A stretch of 64,000 nucleotides of DNA from Paramecium octaurelia (Eukaryota; Ciliophora; Oligohymenophorea; Peniculida; Parameciidae), in contig CAJJDP010000092.1 in assembly GCA_905182995.1 (NCBI GenBank), forward strand, positions 254,055 through 318,054. The letters are read 5' to 3'. The notes below the pieces were generated by a model. It was not told the origin of the DNA and made no database searches. It saw only the letters and a program-made list of their open reading frames with translations. Positions 11,443 through 21,835 of the stretch are shown here, one piece after another (position 1 is the stretch's first letter; every line of letters starts with the position of its first letter). A program made the position numbers and the translations under genes.

Positions 11443-11931
11443 ATGATTCTCATTCAACGATTTATCTCTTGGCATATACGTTGGCAATCTAGCTATTCGG
11501 AACTTGATTTTTCTAAGTAGGTCTCCAAATTCAAAAACATTTTAGAATACTTTAACTTCTGTTTAGATAGATTTACCAATCCTGACTATGCCTTCATCAA
11601 CTTAAAGTCCGAATCTTACGTACGAGATTTCTATACACTTTAATGGAAGAAAGTGGAAAATACTCCTTCCAATAAAGTATTTTATTTCAATATTTAAATA
11701 GGCATGTTTTTTAAAATTGCGAAAATTATCATTAAAATTCAAACTAATAAATTCTTAGATTTATTTACAACAGCACAGCATGATGAAATTAGTCTAGAAC
11801 CAGAAGTTACAATGCAATTTTTGAATTAGAGTAACGCTTTTTTCTACATACATATTTTATTGTTTTTTATTAATATCAATACTTAAAGAAATATCAATTT
11901 AATTGAAGTCTCTCTCTTAAATACTCCTTGA
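11341..11931 (+). CDS. Unrecognised reading frame downstream of the ABC remnant
   Basis: 197 codons open to a TGA at 11929. The first about 35 codons are the ABC H-loop remnant. From an internal ATG at 11443 the protein is new: FISWHIRWQSSYSELDFSKQ, then FNFCLDRFTNPDYAFINLK and VRDFYTLQWKKVENTP. It is Trp/Phe/Tyr-rich and balanced up to about 11700, then becomes low-complexity. Its last 38 bases overlap the 3' end of the minus-strand gene ending at 11894. No family recognised; it may be a real short gene or part of a decayed element. Confidence 0.35.
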
Positions 11932-13120
11932 GTGTAACAATCTTATCTTAGATGTGATCAGATATTCTTGATATTAGATCTTAGGTCTAAACTCTAGATT
12001 GAGTTTCCATCTAATAGATATCTTATTGTTATCTACACCATTAATCTTATCCTTCTAGGTTGTTCTATTGTATAAATCTCTTTTTACCTGATTTCTCTCT
12101 ACTTCAGCAGCATGATATTCCACTTTCCCTTCAGACTCTTCAATTATGCTTTGATAATTCAATATTGCTTATTCTAAATTTTATCTCTGATCTGATCTAA
12201 ATATATTTAGCATAGAAATGTTACAATGTGTTTTTCTCATTTGTTAAGTCTGACAAGAATTATTGCCAATTCAAGCTTTGTTATTTCTCAATGGATTCGT
12301 CATTTCCTTTGCTTTCAACTATCTGAACTCTCAAATTGGCCAACAATTAAAGCACTTTCTTAGCAGTGTCTGAATCTGACTTTGAAGACAATTGGGTCAT
12401 CATTGTTAAAATTGGTTAAAACAACAAACCTGTAGATTGACTATCACTTACTGAAATCTAAATACCTTTGTAATCTCTATAGAACTTTGTTAAATCTTCC
12501 CTTAACTTGAATGAATGAAGAACCTCCAGACAAATGTTCAATGAGTGCATAGGCTTCATCTATTGCTGAAATTGCTTCAGTATGATCCTTTATTTTGGAT
12601 TAGAATTCTGCATATTATAAGTCTCTTTCACTTTATCCAGCATTAGTTTTCTTTGAATTTTCTTCAATTTCCACAGAAACTTCAGCAATTTTGTTGAGTG
12701 ATCTTTATAAATTGTTTGTGTTTTCCTAAGATTATTATAATTTATCTAACATCAACTATTTTTTAGTGTGCCTTCAATTAGCTTTGATGATAAGCCAAGT
12801 TTGTGGAAAAGTCATGCAACAGTCTATTGCATGAGGCTTATGTATTTTGAATAAAGAGATCTGAATCCTTTTGTTCTTATTCCAACATGAATCTGATGTT
12901 ATGCTTTGTAATTACCTGATATTGTTGATGTAGCTTTGAATTTCATGGACAGGTGATCCAGTTGCAAGACTGATTTGAATAGCATTCAAAAATGTTTTGC
13001 CCATATGATGGTCATCGATTTCGGCTAAGACTATCTTTGGATCTGTGCCTAATTTGCATAATGCCTATTATCCTATGTGAATACTACCAAGCCAATTAGA
13101 ACTAATAATAGTATTTTCAT
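11894..13120 (-). CDS. Secreted coiled-coil protein resembling trichocyst-matrix / GRL proteins
   Basis: Starts MKILLLVLIGLALCKLG once a 23-nt intron is removed, a good signal peptide. The mature protein opens with IVLAEIDDHHMGKTFLNAIQ, then several long helices with heptad-like Leu/Ile spacing, an internal KDHTEAISAIDEAYALIEHL block, and ends METQSRVQTQDLISRI then KEYLRERLQLN. At least four short introns are needed. The order (signal peptide, acidic helical halves, a WC..Q..IY..ET segment) is like the secretory-granule lattice proteins of ciliates, which are proteolytically matured and crystallise in trichocysts or mucocysts. Family placement is by resemblance and not certain. Exon joins in the middle were not all resolved. 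Confidence 0.65.
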
Positions 13121-13357
13121 TTTATTATTATTATTAAAAACGAATACAAATTATAAATACATTCTTTGGAAGTGTACTCATAATAATATTTTGATACAAG
13201 CACACATCTATAAATAATTTATATATATATTTATATAATAAATTATTTATGACTTCAATTATTCGCAAATTCTAGAACGAAACCCTAATAAAAAATCATG
13301 TTTTCTCGTTTGTAGGCTTTATGGCTGGATTGAAATTGTGTGATTATTTGCTTTTCG

Positions 13358-13561
13358 ATGATGTATTTTGAAAAAGCATAATAGAAATAATTTTAAGAAT
13401 TAAAGGAAGATATGGAAGATGAATTTTGGGCTCATAATGGTGAGCCCACCTAGATCCAACCATACATAGTTGATTCTGTAAAGGGAGGCAAGAGGAAATC
13501 TTGGATTTACATTATGTACGAGAAGGATCAATTAATTAAAAAGAAGGATGAGTTTGATTGA
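13358..13561 (+). CDS. Small hypothetical protein, 67 residues
   Basis: From a double ATG at 13358 the frame encodes MMYFEKAQQKQFQELKED, an acidic DEFWAHNGEPTQ segment and a basic C-terminus ending KKKDEFD, with a TGA at 13559. A longer form starting near 13298 (MFSRLQALW) would need an intron I could not define. No domain is recognised. It converges on the kinase gene, with 47 bp between stops. Confidence 0.5.
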
Positions 13562-13608
13562 ATGAGTTGTTATATAATATCAAATATACATATATATATT
13601 TATATATA

Positions 13609-15127
13609 TCAATCAGATTCATCATCACTAAAGGGATAATCAATATGATACACATGATTTGAATTTTAATCCTTAACTACTTGTATATGTTCACTTGTTT
13701 TGAATGAACTTATATCAATTGATTTGAACTTCTTAAATTCTTCTGAAAGAGTGGAGACTGATGAATGTTTAACGGAATGTCTTTTCCAAATTTCCCCTGC
13801 TCCAAAAAGGAAGCAAAGTTATTTAATTTTCTTCTCGCTCACCTATGTTTCTTGAGGTTTCCAATTCAAAAATCGAGCCATATTCTTTTTCAATCTATCC
13901 CTCGGCAAATCTGACTAGTTCTGTACATTCTTGACCCAAGGGTGATCCAAAGCCTATTATGGAGTTAGTCTTCTTTAAGGATCAAATTGTAATAAGTTGC
14001 TTATCAAATCTTTAGCTTAATAAGATATCTGATCCCAAATGGGACCCACCATCTCGTATTTGCATTATTAAATCTTGTCAATCAAATCATTTAAATAATC
14101 AGAATTAAATGGTAATTCTCCACTTAACATTACATATAAGATCACTCCTGCACTCCATAAATCCACTTATTCACTAAGTAAATGAATGTTGTTACTTGTA
14201 CAAACCTCCTGAGAATATCTCCGGGGCTGAAAAGGCCACCGTCCCTGTATATGTCCACATCTCTATTTTTCCATGTTCATTCAGATTCCCAAATTCTTTG
14301 TATCCATCCGTAAACTTAGAAACCTTGATTAGTTTGGGAGTATAATTTACATTAAAATCTGTAATCTTGATAGATCTACCATCTTCTGCACATAAAATAT
14401 TATTAGGTTTCAAGTCTCTGTGACAACAATAGTTTTCATGCATGTAATCAATTGCTTCCAATACTTATTTAAATAAGATTCTGGCAATGCACTCTATTCT
14501 TATTTATTCAAATACCACTGTAATTCTTCTATTTTTAAATCACCTCAAACATCTCACTTCCTTTAACCTTCTCCATTACTACATAAACAGTCCCAGTTGA
14601 TTGAAATCCCTCGTTCCATTAAATATATAATTCCTCCATTTTTACAATGTGAGGATGACTCAACTTTTTTAGATTCTTGAATTCCAATATCATCTAACTC
14701 ATATATGATTATTATCTACATTCTTCACTATTTCCTCTGCATCCGTTTTAACTGTCTTACATGCAAATTCTTATCCATCATTCTTTCTTGTTATGCTCTT
14801 TACTAATCCTATACATCCCTCTCCCAATACTTCCCCTTCCACATACTTCTCTTAAAATTCACTCAGCTCAAATTTTATATATTTATAATCATCCCCGTCT
14901 AATTCAACACTTATTCGACTTAAAAATTATTATATTTCCTATTCTTTATTATTTCCATTGTCGTTCTTACTTATCAATTGTAACATCTAACCTATTCTAT
15001 TCTACACCAAACTCTTACCTTTGAACTTATTCTTTAATTATTGCAAAGTATTTGACTATGGGTTATCACAAACAGGAGCTCGAGAAAATGAAAATTTGCT
15101 CTTTCTTCTCTAATTTTATAAATCCAT
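13609..15127 (-). CDS. CAMK-like protein kinase with DFN in place of DFG
   Basis: About 470-480 residues with at least four introns of 20-27 nt. An N-terminal extension is followed by a glycine loop (LGEGCIGLVKS), catalytic Lys in EFACKTVK, catalytic loop HRDLKPNN, then KITDFN where DFG is expected, APEIF (APE), DLWSAGVILYVMLSGELPF (subdomain IX) and RRLTPQQALDHPWV (end of the lobe). The overall layout is that of a Ca/calmodulin- or CDPK-type kinase, but no EF-hands follow; the C-terminus is Ser-rich and acidic (FSDDESD). The Asp of DFN is kept, so metal binding may persist. The substrate is unknown. Confidence 0.9.
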
Positions 15128-15208
15128 ATTTTATTTAATAATACTTATAAAATCAATAATTTCATATTCTACTACTATCGCTACTAATTTCAACAAGTTT
15201 AACTAAAT

Positions 15209-15382
15209 TCAATAACTTACATTTACAATTGCCAAGCTTTATTTATATTATTAATTTTCTAGGTCAAATATTTTGTACTCTAAAAGTCGATCTTTACCTT
15301 CCCATTAAAAAAGAGGCGTTCTCCTATTCAAGTAGCTTTCCCTCAAAGTAGTAGATGATTACAAAAAAGGAATTTTACCCAT
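15209..15382 (-). CDS. Possible small protein, 57 residues
   Basis: An intronless frame of 58 codons, MGKIPFLQSSTTLRESYL then NRRTPLFQWEGKDRLLEY, ending at a TGA at 15209. Composition is balanced and it sits between two minus-strand genes in a window where every other stretch is coding. No domain. It could also be a 5' exon or chance. Confidence 0.35.
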
Positions 15383-15438
15383 TATCTATTCTCAAAATTG
15401 ATATATAAGACGAGTAATAATATATTTTATAATACTAC

Positions 15439-16032
15439 TCAAAATTTTATTTTACTCAAAAATTCCTTTTCAATCATCTTTGAAATCTATCTTTCAATTA
15501 CTTACACTTATTTATCATTTCTTTCCATTAACTTATCAGAAAATATAATCTCATTGTTATATGTAACTATCACTTAATTTTCAATCTAATTTTCAATTGT
15601 AAGTATTTGAGTCGATTTTTAATTGCCCACTCCTAAATTAGAATCAAATTGTTTCTGAGCTACTATGTTGAAGTAATTTGCTTGAAATCTACTAAGATGT
15701 CTTTACAAAGTCGAATACATCCTGAAATTAAATACAATATACCTCTTATATGTTGATTAGTCAGAAAATACAAATATTTTTATTTGGCCTTATAAATCCT
15801 CCATCTCCATAAAAAATTGATTATAAGGATCAAAGTATACAGTTGGAAATGATTTATCAGATATTTTATTTGCTTTTAATTGAGCTTGGAGAACTATTTC
15901 ATCTTCCTTGTGCTTAAACTCAAGGTTCAATTTTCTATATTCGTACCAATTAAAAAGAGCCAAAGGAGCACATATTAATGGTGTATAAACAAGTAATGGT
16001 TTAAGTTTTATCTTTATTGGACCTATTCTCAT
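15439..16032 (-). CDS. Single-pass membrane protein, unrecognised
   Basis: 198 in-frame codons. The N-terminus MRIGPIKIKLKPLL leads into a membrane span (LVYTPLICAPLALFNWY), then a charged helix (YRKLNLEFKHKEDEIV) and a C-terminal region ending KEFLSKIKF. A possible in-frame 21-nt intron lies near 15730 but is not required. The basic N-terminus plus one span suggests a mitochondrial or ER membrane protein; no family recognised. Confidence 0.6.
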
Positions 16033-16189
16033 AATCAAAATTTAACCAATAATTATTTAATTAAAAAATAATGCTCCAGCAGACATCATAGTGTTCAAAC
16101 TGCAGAGCCTAAATCTCTGATACAGTATTTGCATTGCATGAAATTTAGAAATAATATAGAAAGAGAGATGCGAATAATTTTTTGAAAAA

Positions 16190-17143
16190 ATGATCCTTAA
16201 TCTCATGAACAAGAATTTCATAAAGGTACTTCTTGTGAGTTTTTGGAAAGAAATATTCTAAGGTATTATAATATATTTAAAATAGATATTTCAACACATA
16301 CCAAATGTCCCAAAAAACCAATCTAATTTATTGATGGTGGATTGGACTGAGCAAGAGAATTTATATTTTAACACGAAAACATTTGTGATAGTAGAACAGA
16401 AAAGTGTGATATTTGCAAACAATATTTAATGTTAAGTGAATTAATTTACTGATAAGAACCTGAATAAGTTAGCAGACCATAATAATTTTTAATAAGCAAA
16501 GCATGAGATTTTTGGTTATGAAAGGCCATCCTTCCCTTCTAATAATAATAAACTATATACCTATAAATAAATATGTTGATATTAAAGTAGATAATTATTC
16601 TCAAAATCACATTACAATTTTAATTAATAGTAATAACAAGTTGCAGCTGAACAGAAACTTAAATCAAAAGACTATCCCCTTCAACCAAAAAATGTTATTA
16701 AATGATAAGATTCAAGCAATTAAGATATCACTCATAAAAAGAAAATTAAATGACAAATATGCTAACTAATTACTGTACTAGCAGAGAGTTACAGATAAAA
16801 AGTCTCACTGAAAAATCATATTACGATTCTAATTCCTATTTTAATAGATAACAAGAAAATAAATATTAGGAGAATAAGTAATTAGATGATCGAGTTATTG
16901 ATAAAAGTTCTCATATCAAAAATTTACAAAAATAATATAGTTAATAACCAGAATCAATAAAATAGTATATATAATTATGATAATTTTAGACAATTACCGA
17001 AGGCTATTGATAATCACATTGATTATCTGGTTTTGGGTTTAACAAGGGAAGAAATAGAATAATAAAAAGCTTATTTTGAAAGCTTATCATAGCAAAATAA
17101 GCCTTTAGAAGCCTAGCCAACAGCTTTGGAATATAAATTTTGA
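16190..17143 (+). CDS. Putative zinc-finger protein, exon structure unresolved
   Basis: A convincing zinc-binding segment, HENICDSRTEKCDICKQYL, lies near 16365-16430 and resembles TRAF-type or C2HC fingers found in many ciliate proteins. The 3' end is also clear: DYLVLGLTREEIEQQKAYF through LEYKF and a TGA at 17141. Between them the frame changes and two or more short introns must be assumed, while a TGA follows the zinc segment in its own frame. The start (MILNLMNKNF) is a guess. Function unknown. Confidence 0.4.
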
Positions 17144-17224
17144 TAAGATTATTATTAAGCACCCAGAACTTATAAATGATACTTTTTTTTTACTACTTTT
17201 AATAATATATATAGAAAAATTTAC

Positions 17225-17888
17225 TCAGAATCCATTCATATTTCCAGGGTTTTATGGATTAGTATTCGTTCTGTTAGAATTGCCAGATTTTAATTATTCT
17301 AACAATTTTGCATTTTGTTAGCGTAATCCTTCTGTTTCTTTACACATCAATTCATATTCTCTAAAAAAGTCTTTCTTTTTTAACTACTCTCTTTATTTGA
17401 TATTGAGTTGAGTAATTTCTTCTATCTAAATAAAAATAATTTTATACTTCATCTGATAATTATTTGATAGTATTTTCAAGGTTCTCTATTTGTTCTAATC
17501 TTTAGATTGGATTCAAAGATCCTCTATAAATGTCAGGTTCACTTTCTTCAATTTATTATTGTTATTATTATTATAGTTAAAGTTAAGATTGAGTCAATTA
17601 TTGTTAAAGTGAACTAGTTGTCATTCTGAGTGAATTGATTTCTACTTACAATTTCTAAGCCTCACTAATCCTTTGCATCTGCTCTCCTTCAACTTACTAT
17701 TTCAAATAGTAGATTTCATCTAATAACATGCTGAATCTTTTATAATTTTTGGTTAGAAATTGTTTGAGATCAAAGAGCTAATTAGTTTTTTCATAATTAT
17801 TAGCATTCTCAATAAAATCCTCTAGGTACTTGATTTTTATTTTCAGTTTTTCATTCTCAAAACTAAATTATGTTTGATTAATATTCAT
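17225..17888 (-). CDS. Coiled-coil protein
   Basis: About 213 residues with one 22-nt intron. From MNINQTQFSFENEKLKIK onward the protein is almost wholly helical with heptads, has a poly-Gln stretch encoded by TAA/CAA near 17560, and ends in an Asn-rich tail (NTNPQNPGNMNGF). No catalytic domain. Its ATG overlaps the TGA of the next gene upstream on the same strand (ATGA), so the two may be one gene joined by an intron I could not define. Confidence 0.65.
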
Positions 17889-18284
17889 TATATTAAATAA
17901 TTAAGAACCCATAAATTAGAATATGGATATTGTTCATATTTATTAATAAAAGTTTCCGAAATAGATTGTTGTCTATGTGATAGGACATTTAATAATTAAC
18001 TTAATAGATTTCCCTCTGTTGAGCTCTAAAATTGATTTTGATTACCAACATCTCCTTCAGTTCTGTGGTCAGTCTGTCCTCCTCTAGTTCTTGTCGCTCC
18101 ACCCAGCTACTGACGATGTATGTGGGAATTTTAATGTAATTGTTTATTCTTAGCTCTAACAAATGTCTTAATAATTAATGAAAATATGAATAACAAGACT
18201 CATGAATTTGAACAAATTGTCCCTCTCTTCCTGAATTCCAAAATAATCCCCTTAAGATCCAGATATCCAATCTTCAGATTTCAT
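17885..18284 (-). CDS. Hypothetical protein, possibly the 5' part of the adjacent coiled-coil gene
   Basis: Begins MKSEDWISGSQGDYFG and ends in a clear segment (NVLSHRQQSISETFINKYEQ, PYSNLWVLNYLIQ) at a TGA overlapping the downstream ATG. The middle changes frame once, so at least one intron is present near 18090-18150. No domain is recognised. Confidence 0.45.
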
Positions 18285-18359
18285 TTCAATGATGTTCGCA
18301 AATTAGAGACTAAATCATAAGCGTTAATATATATTATATCCACACTAACTAGACAACAA

Positions 18360-18902
18360 ATGGCCCTCAGCCATTGTATTTTTACAATGAGAAAATGCTA
18401 TTTAAATTTTTAAGATGCGAGAGATTACTTTAAGAATTAAAGATTTCAAGTAAGCATCTAAAATCTCATAAGGTTGTGTATCAATCACCAAAATTACTTC
18501 ACTTTACACATGAATTTGATTATATTTAAAAAATTGAATCCAATATTTTCAGATTAAAATTTTGCTTCCTTATTGAGAATTAGACCTATATTAAATATTA
18601 GTGAGTTGAGATTATAATATTGGTCTATTAAAAAATAACTTTAGTTTTAAGTTCTTAGATATTCTATTTTTCTGATATAACTGTTAGGGGTGTATTAATG
18701 TATAATGAAATATCAAGTCTTTATCAAATACTTATTATCAAAATATACTTTAAATAACAAAGTCATCAACCAATAGACTAGAACTCAGAATTCCGCGTCT
18801 ATTGGCAGTTTCTTAAACTCTTAACTACTTGATGAGATTTCATATAACCATTTTAAAATCCTTTATAGACAAAATTAGTATAGTAGGAAAAACATTAATT
18901 GA
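18360..18902 (+). CDS. Hypothetical protein, 180 residues
   Basis: 181 codons without TGA from MALSHCIFTMRKCYLNF to a stop at 18900. It is rich in Ile, Leu, Asn and Tyr and has no recognised motif. It does not overlap its convergent neighbour ending at 18949. An open frame of this length is unusual by chance in TGA-containing sequence, but the composition is that of AT-rich noncoding DNA, so I hold this loosely. Confidence 0.35.
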
Positions 18903-18948
18903 TATTTAGAAATTCAGCTTTTGACACAACATATTTTTATAAATACTA

Positions 18949-20441
18949 TCATTTTCTTCTTGAACTCTTATGGTGATGATTCATTAACACATGTTACTTC
19001 TTCTGGAGATCAACATATATACTATTAATTTTATTATCTGTGCTCTCAGATTAAATAAATCTATCATATTTTTGTTTGTATTCTTTTTATTTTGACTAAT
19101 AAAGTGGTACATCTTATTTCTGTTATTACTATTATCGCTAACCAAGCATGTTTATTGAATCAGTAATCTTTAAATTCTATTCTGCTTAAACTTAGGGCAA
19201 AGTTATTTGAGGTTAATCTTATTAAGCAGGTTATGTATTGGTTCCATCTTCAGGACTATCAAATTGTGACTTATGTTGAGTTTGCTACTCTTAGGGGGAC
19301 TCTTCAGATAATGGCATCTAAACTTCATATTGTCCCAACTCCTTAAATTAATATAGATCATGAAGACTCTCTTAATGGTTGTTAAGAACATAATTTAATT
19401 CAAGCATTTCCTTAAATAAAGGGTCTACTTTTGCAAATTTTTAATAGTATTCCTTTGGAGGAGCTCTCAAATTAAATTTATCTAAAATATTCTAAGTATA
19501 TTTTATATCTTATTTTTTCTACACTTAAGGTTGATTATTAAGCAAACCAACAAATTTGAGTTTTTCGTCCGACTTCTCGAAGTTATGCTAAAGCATTTTT
19601 GGTCTTGAAAATGGAACTTGTGGTTTGTTCATATGTAAAACTAGTTTTACTGAAGGAGAAACTTAATTAACATTTAGTTAAAGATGAGATAGTAAATATT
19701 TAGTTTATGCTGATACTTATACGTTCTGATCTTCAAACTATTCAATTTTTGTAGAATCCTTCCTCACTATTTTTTGGGGTTTCAATTTTTCACTTAAATG
19801 TTTTGCAAATGTTAATCCATCCCCTGAAAGGTTAGGGAACATAAGTTTCCTTCCTAAAAACGTTTTTTCTTAGGCTTTTCTCTTTTATTCCAATTTCTTT
19901 TACATTATAATCTAATCTTAAATTCTCTCATATTCTAAAAACTTAGACGTAAAAATTTTATCTATTTATCCTCTTATATATGCATCTGATACATATAATC
20001 CATTTGAGTAAAATATCATTATATGATAACAATCGTATACAAACCTTCAATTATTTTGAAAAAACTACCTAATGTTCACTTGTTCTTTGTATTCTGGGTC
20101 TTTCCATAAATACCAATGAATATTATATGTTATTAAGAAAAGAATGAAATTGATAATCTCATCTTTTGGTTAAGGCAATTAAGCGAACAGCTTAACATAT
20201 GTTTTTGAGTATTTATCTTTTAGTTGGGTTGTACCACCTCGAAACTTTAAGTCAAGAACTTATTATAATTTAATTCTATACTTATATCAATACCAATTAA
20301 AGTTAACTTTGAAACTCTCTTCAACTAAAGACTTTAAATAACTTTATTTTTCAGCTATACGTTCTCAATATTTTTTAATATTCCATTTTCAATGATTTAC
20401 TGCATTTAACTTTGCAATTCTTCCTCTGTGTTATTAGACAT
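18949..20441 (-). CDS. Glutamine-rich hypothetical protein, about 490 residues
   Basis: Begins MSNNTEEELQSQMQQIIENG. The N-terminal half is globular-looking (FAQLPQPKDEIINFILFLIT, YNIHWYLWKDPEYKEQVNIR), the middle has LRAPPKEYYQKFAKVDPLFK, and the C-terminal part is Gln/Ser-rich and disordered (RQQQQKQDVPLYQSKQKEYK). One frame is read through most of its length after a short intron near 20250. No family is recognised. The disordered Gln tail suggests a scaffold or regulatory protein. Confidence 0.6.
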
Positions 20442-20676
20442 ATTTTTGTAAAAAAATAAATAAATAATCAATATAAATATACTTAGAAGTTGTCCTCTTT
20501 TATAAATGCGATTAATGAGATACCATTAAAATACATGTGTATTTTTAATATGGATCTTTTTCAAAAGTTTTCATAAGTAAAGATTGTTTAATAATTAGAA
20601 AGGTGACAAACTTAGCATAGAGCAATTGTTTTCTTAAATTAAATATATATGAATATTTTTAAATGTAGAATTATTT

Positions 20677-21797
20677 TCACTCCAAGCATTTAGATTAAAC
20701 ACAATCAAGTAGGGCAACTGCAGGCTTACTCTCATTAATGCAATCCAAATACTATAAATATAAATATGTAGTCTTACAGCTTGATATCCAGCAACATAGA
20801 CTACATTCTTGCATTATTCTAATTTTGAGTTGCAAGTCTTGTCACAGTCTTTAGCTTATGACCCACATTTATCTTCGATGCATGATCTGAATTTCTTTTC
20901 TTCAGGGCTTTATTTTGGCTCCTCCTTTTTCTTTTCCTCTTTCTTTTCATCCTTCTTGTCTTTCTTTTCATCCTTATCATCCTTCTTGTCTTTCTTTTCA
21001 TCCTTCTTTTCATCTTTTTTCTCATCTTTCTTTTCATCCTTCTTCTCATCCTTCTTTTCATCCTTCTTTTCATCCTTCTTCTCATCCTTCTTTTCATCCT
21101 TCTTCTCGTCTTTCTTCTCATCCTTCTTTTCATCTTTCTTCTCGTCTTTCTTTTCATCTTTCTTCTCGTCTTTCTTTTCATCTTTCTTCTCGTCTTTCTT
21201 ACCTTCATCCTTTTTAGGTTCTTCTTTCTTTCCTTCATCTTTCTTCTCGTCTTTCTTTTCGTCTTTCTTTCCTTCATCCTTTTTAGGTTCTTCTTTCTTT
21301 CCCTCATCCTTTTTAGGTTCTTCTTTCTTTCCTTCATCTTTTTTTGGCTCCTCCTTCTTTCCTTCGTCTTTTTTTGGTTCTTCTTTCTTTCCTTCGTCTT
21401 TTTTTGGTTCTTCTTTCTTTCCTTCGTCTTTTTTTGGTTCTTCCTTCTTTCCTTCATCCTTTTTGGGTTCTTCTTTCTTTCCCTCATCCTTTTTAGGCTC
21501 TTCCTTCTTTCCTTCATCCTTTTTAGGGTCGGCTGCTTTAGGATCAGCTGCTTTTGGATCAGTTGGTTTAGCTGCGGCAGCTTTAGGATCAGCTGCTTTA
21601 GGATCGGCTGCTTTAGGATCGGCTGCTTTTGGATCGGCTGCTTTTGGATCGGTTGGTTTAGTTGCGGCAGCTTTAGGATCAGCTGCTTTAGGATCAGCTG
21701 CTTTGGGATCGGTTGGCTTTGCAGTGTCTGCAAGGTGATTAACAGCCCTGGCAGATATTAAAGATATGAAAAGCAAACAGATTAGGATTCTTTTCAT
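20677..21797 (-). CDS. Secreted Lys/Asp/Glu repeat protein with cysteine-rich C-terminus
   Basis: Signal peptide MKRILICLLFISLISARA, then Ala/Pro-type repeats (PKAADPKAA units), about ten KKDEGKKEEP decapeptides, a run of KKDE tetrapeptides, and a C-terminal domain with about ten cysteines (SCIEDKC, CDKTC, LDCINES, LLDCVQSKCLE). A 26-nt intron at 20752-20777 interrupts the cysteine domain; without it that domain would be lost. The highly charged middle is probably extended and disordered. It resembles no family I can name; secretion to the surface, a trichocyst or a phagosome is plausible. Long open frames on the opposite strand are shadows of the repeats. Confidence 0.85.
20915..21525. repeat. 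Coding minisatellite (12- and 30-nt units)
   Basis: Tandem DNA repeats that encode KKDE (12 nt) and KKDEGKKEEP (30 nt) units of the secreted protein. Units differ at third positions, so the array is not recent everywhere, but adjacent units near 21340-21430 are nearly identical, pointing to ongoing slippage or unequal exchange. Confidence 0.85.
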
Positions 21798-21835
21798 TAA
21801 TTAAATTTTATTTATATTTAATTAAAAAAGTTCTG

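Noticed and set aside
20809..21738. Long plus-strand frames rich in Phe/Ser and a minus-strand Lys/Arg/Gln frame across the repeat region
   Set aside because: They are reading-frame shadows of the KKDE/KKDEGKKEEP repeats; only one frame has a signal peptide and a cysteine-rich tail.
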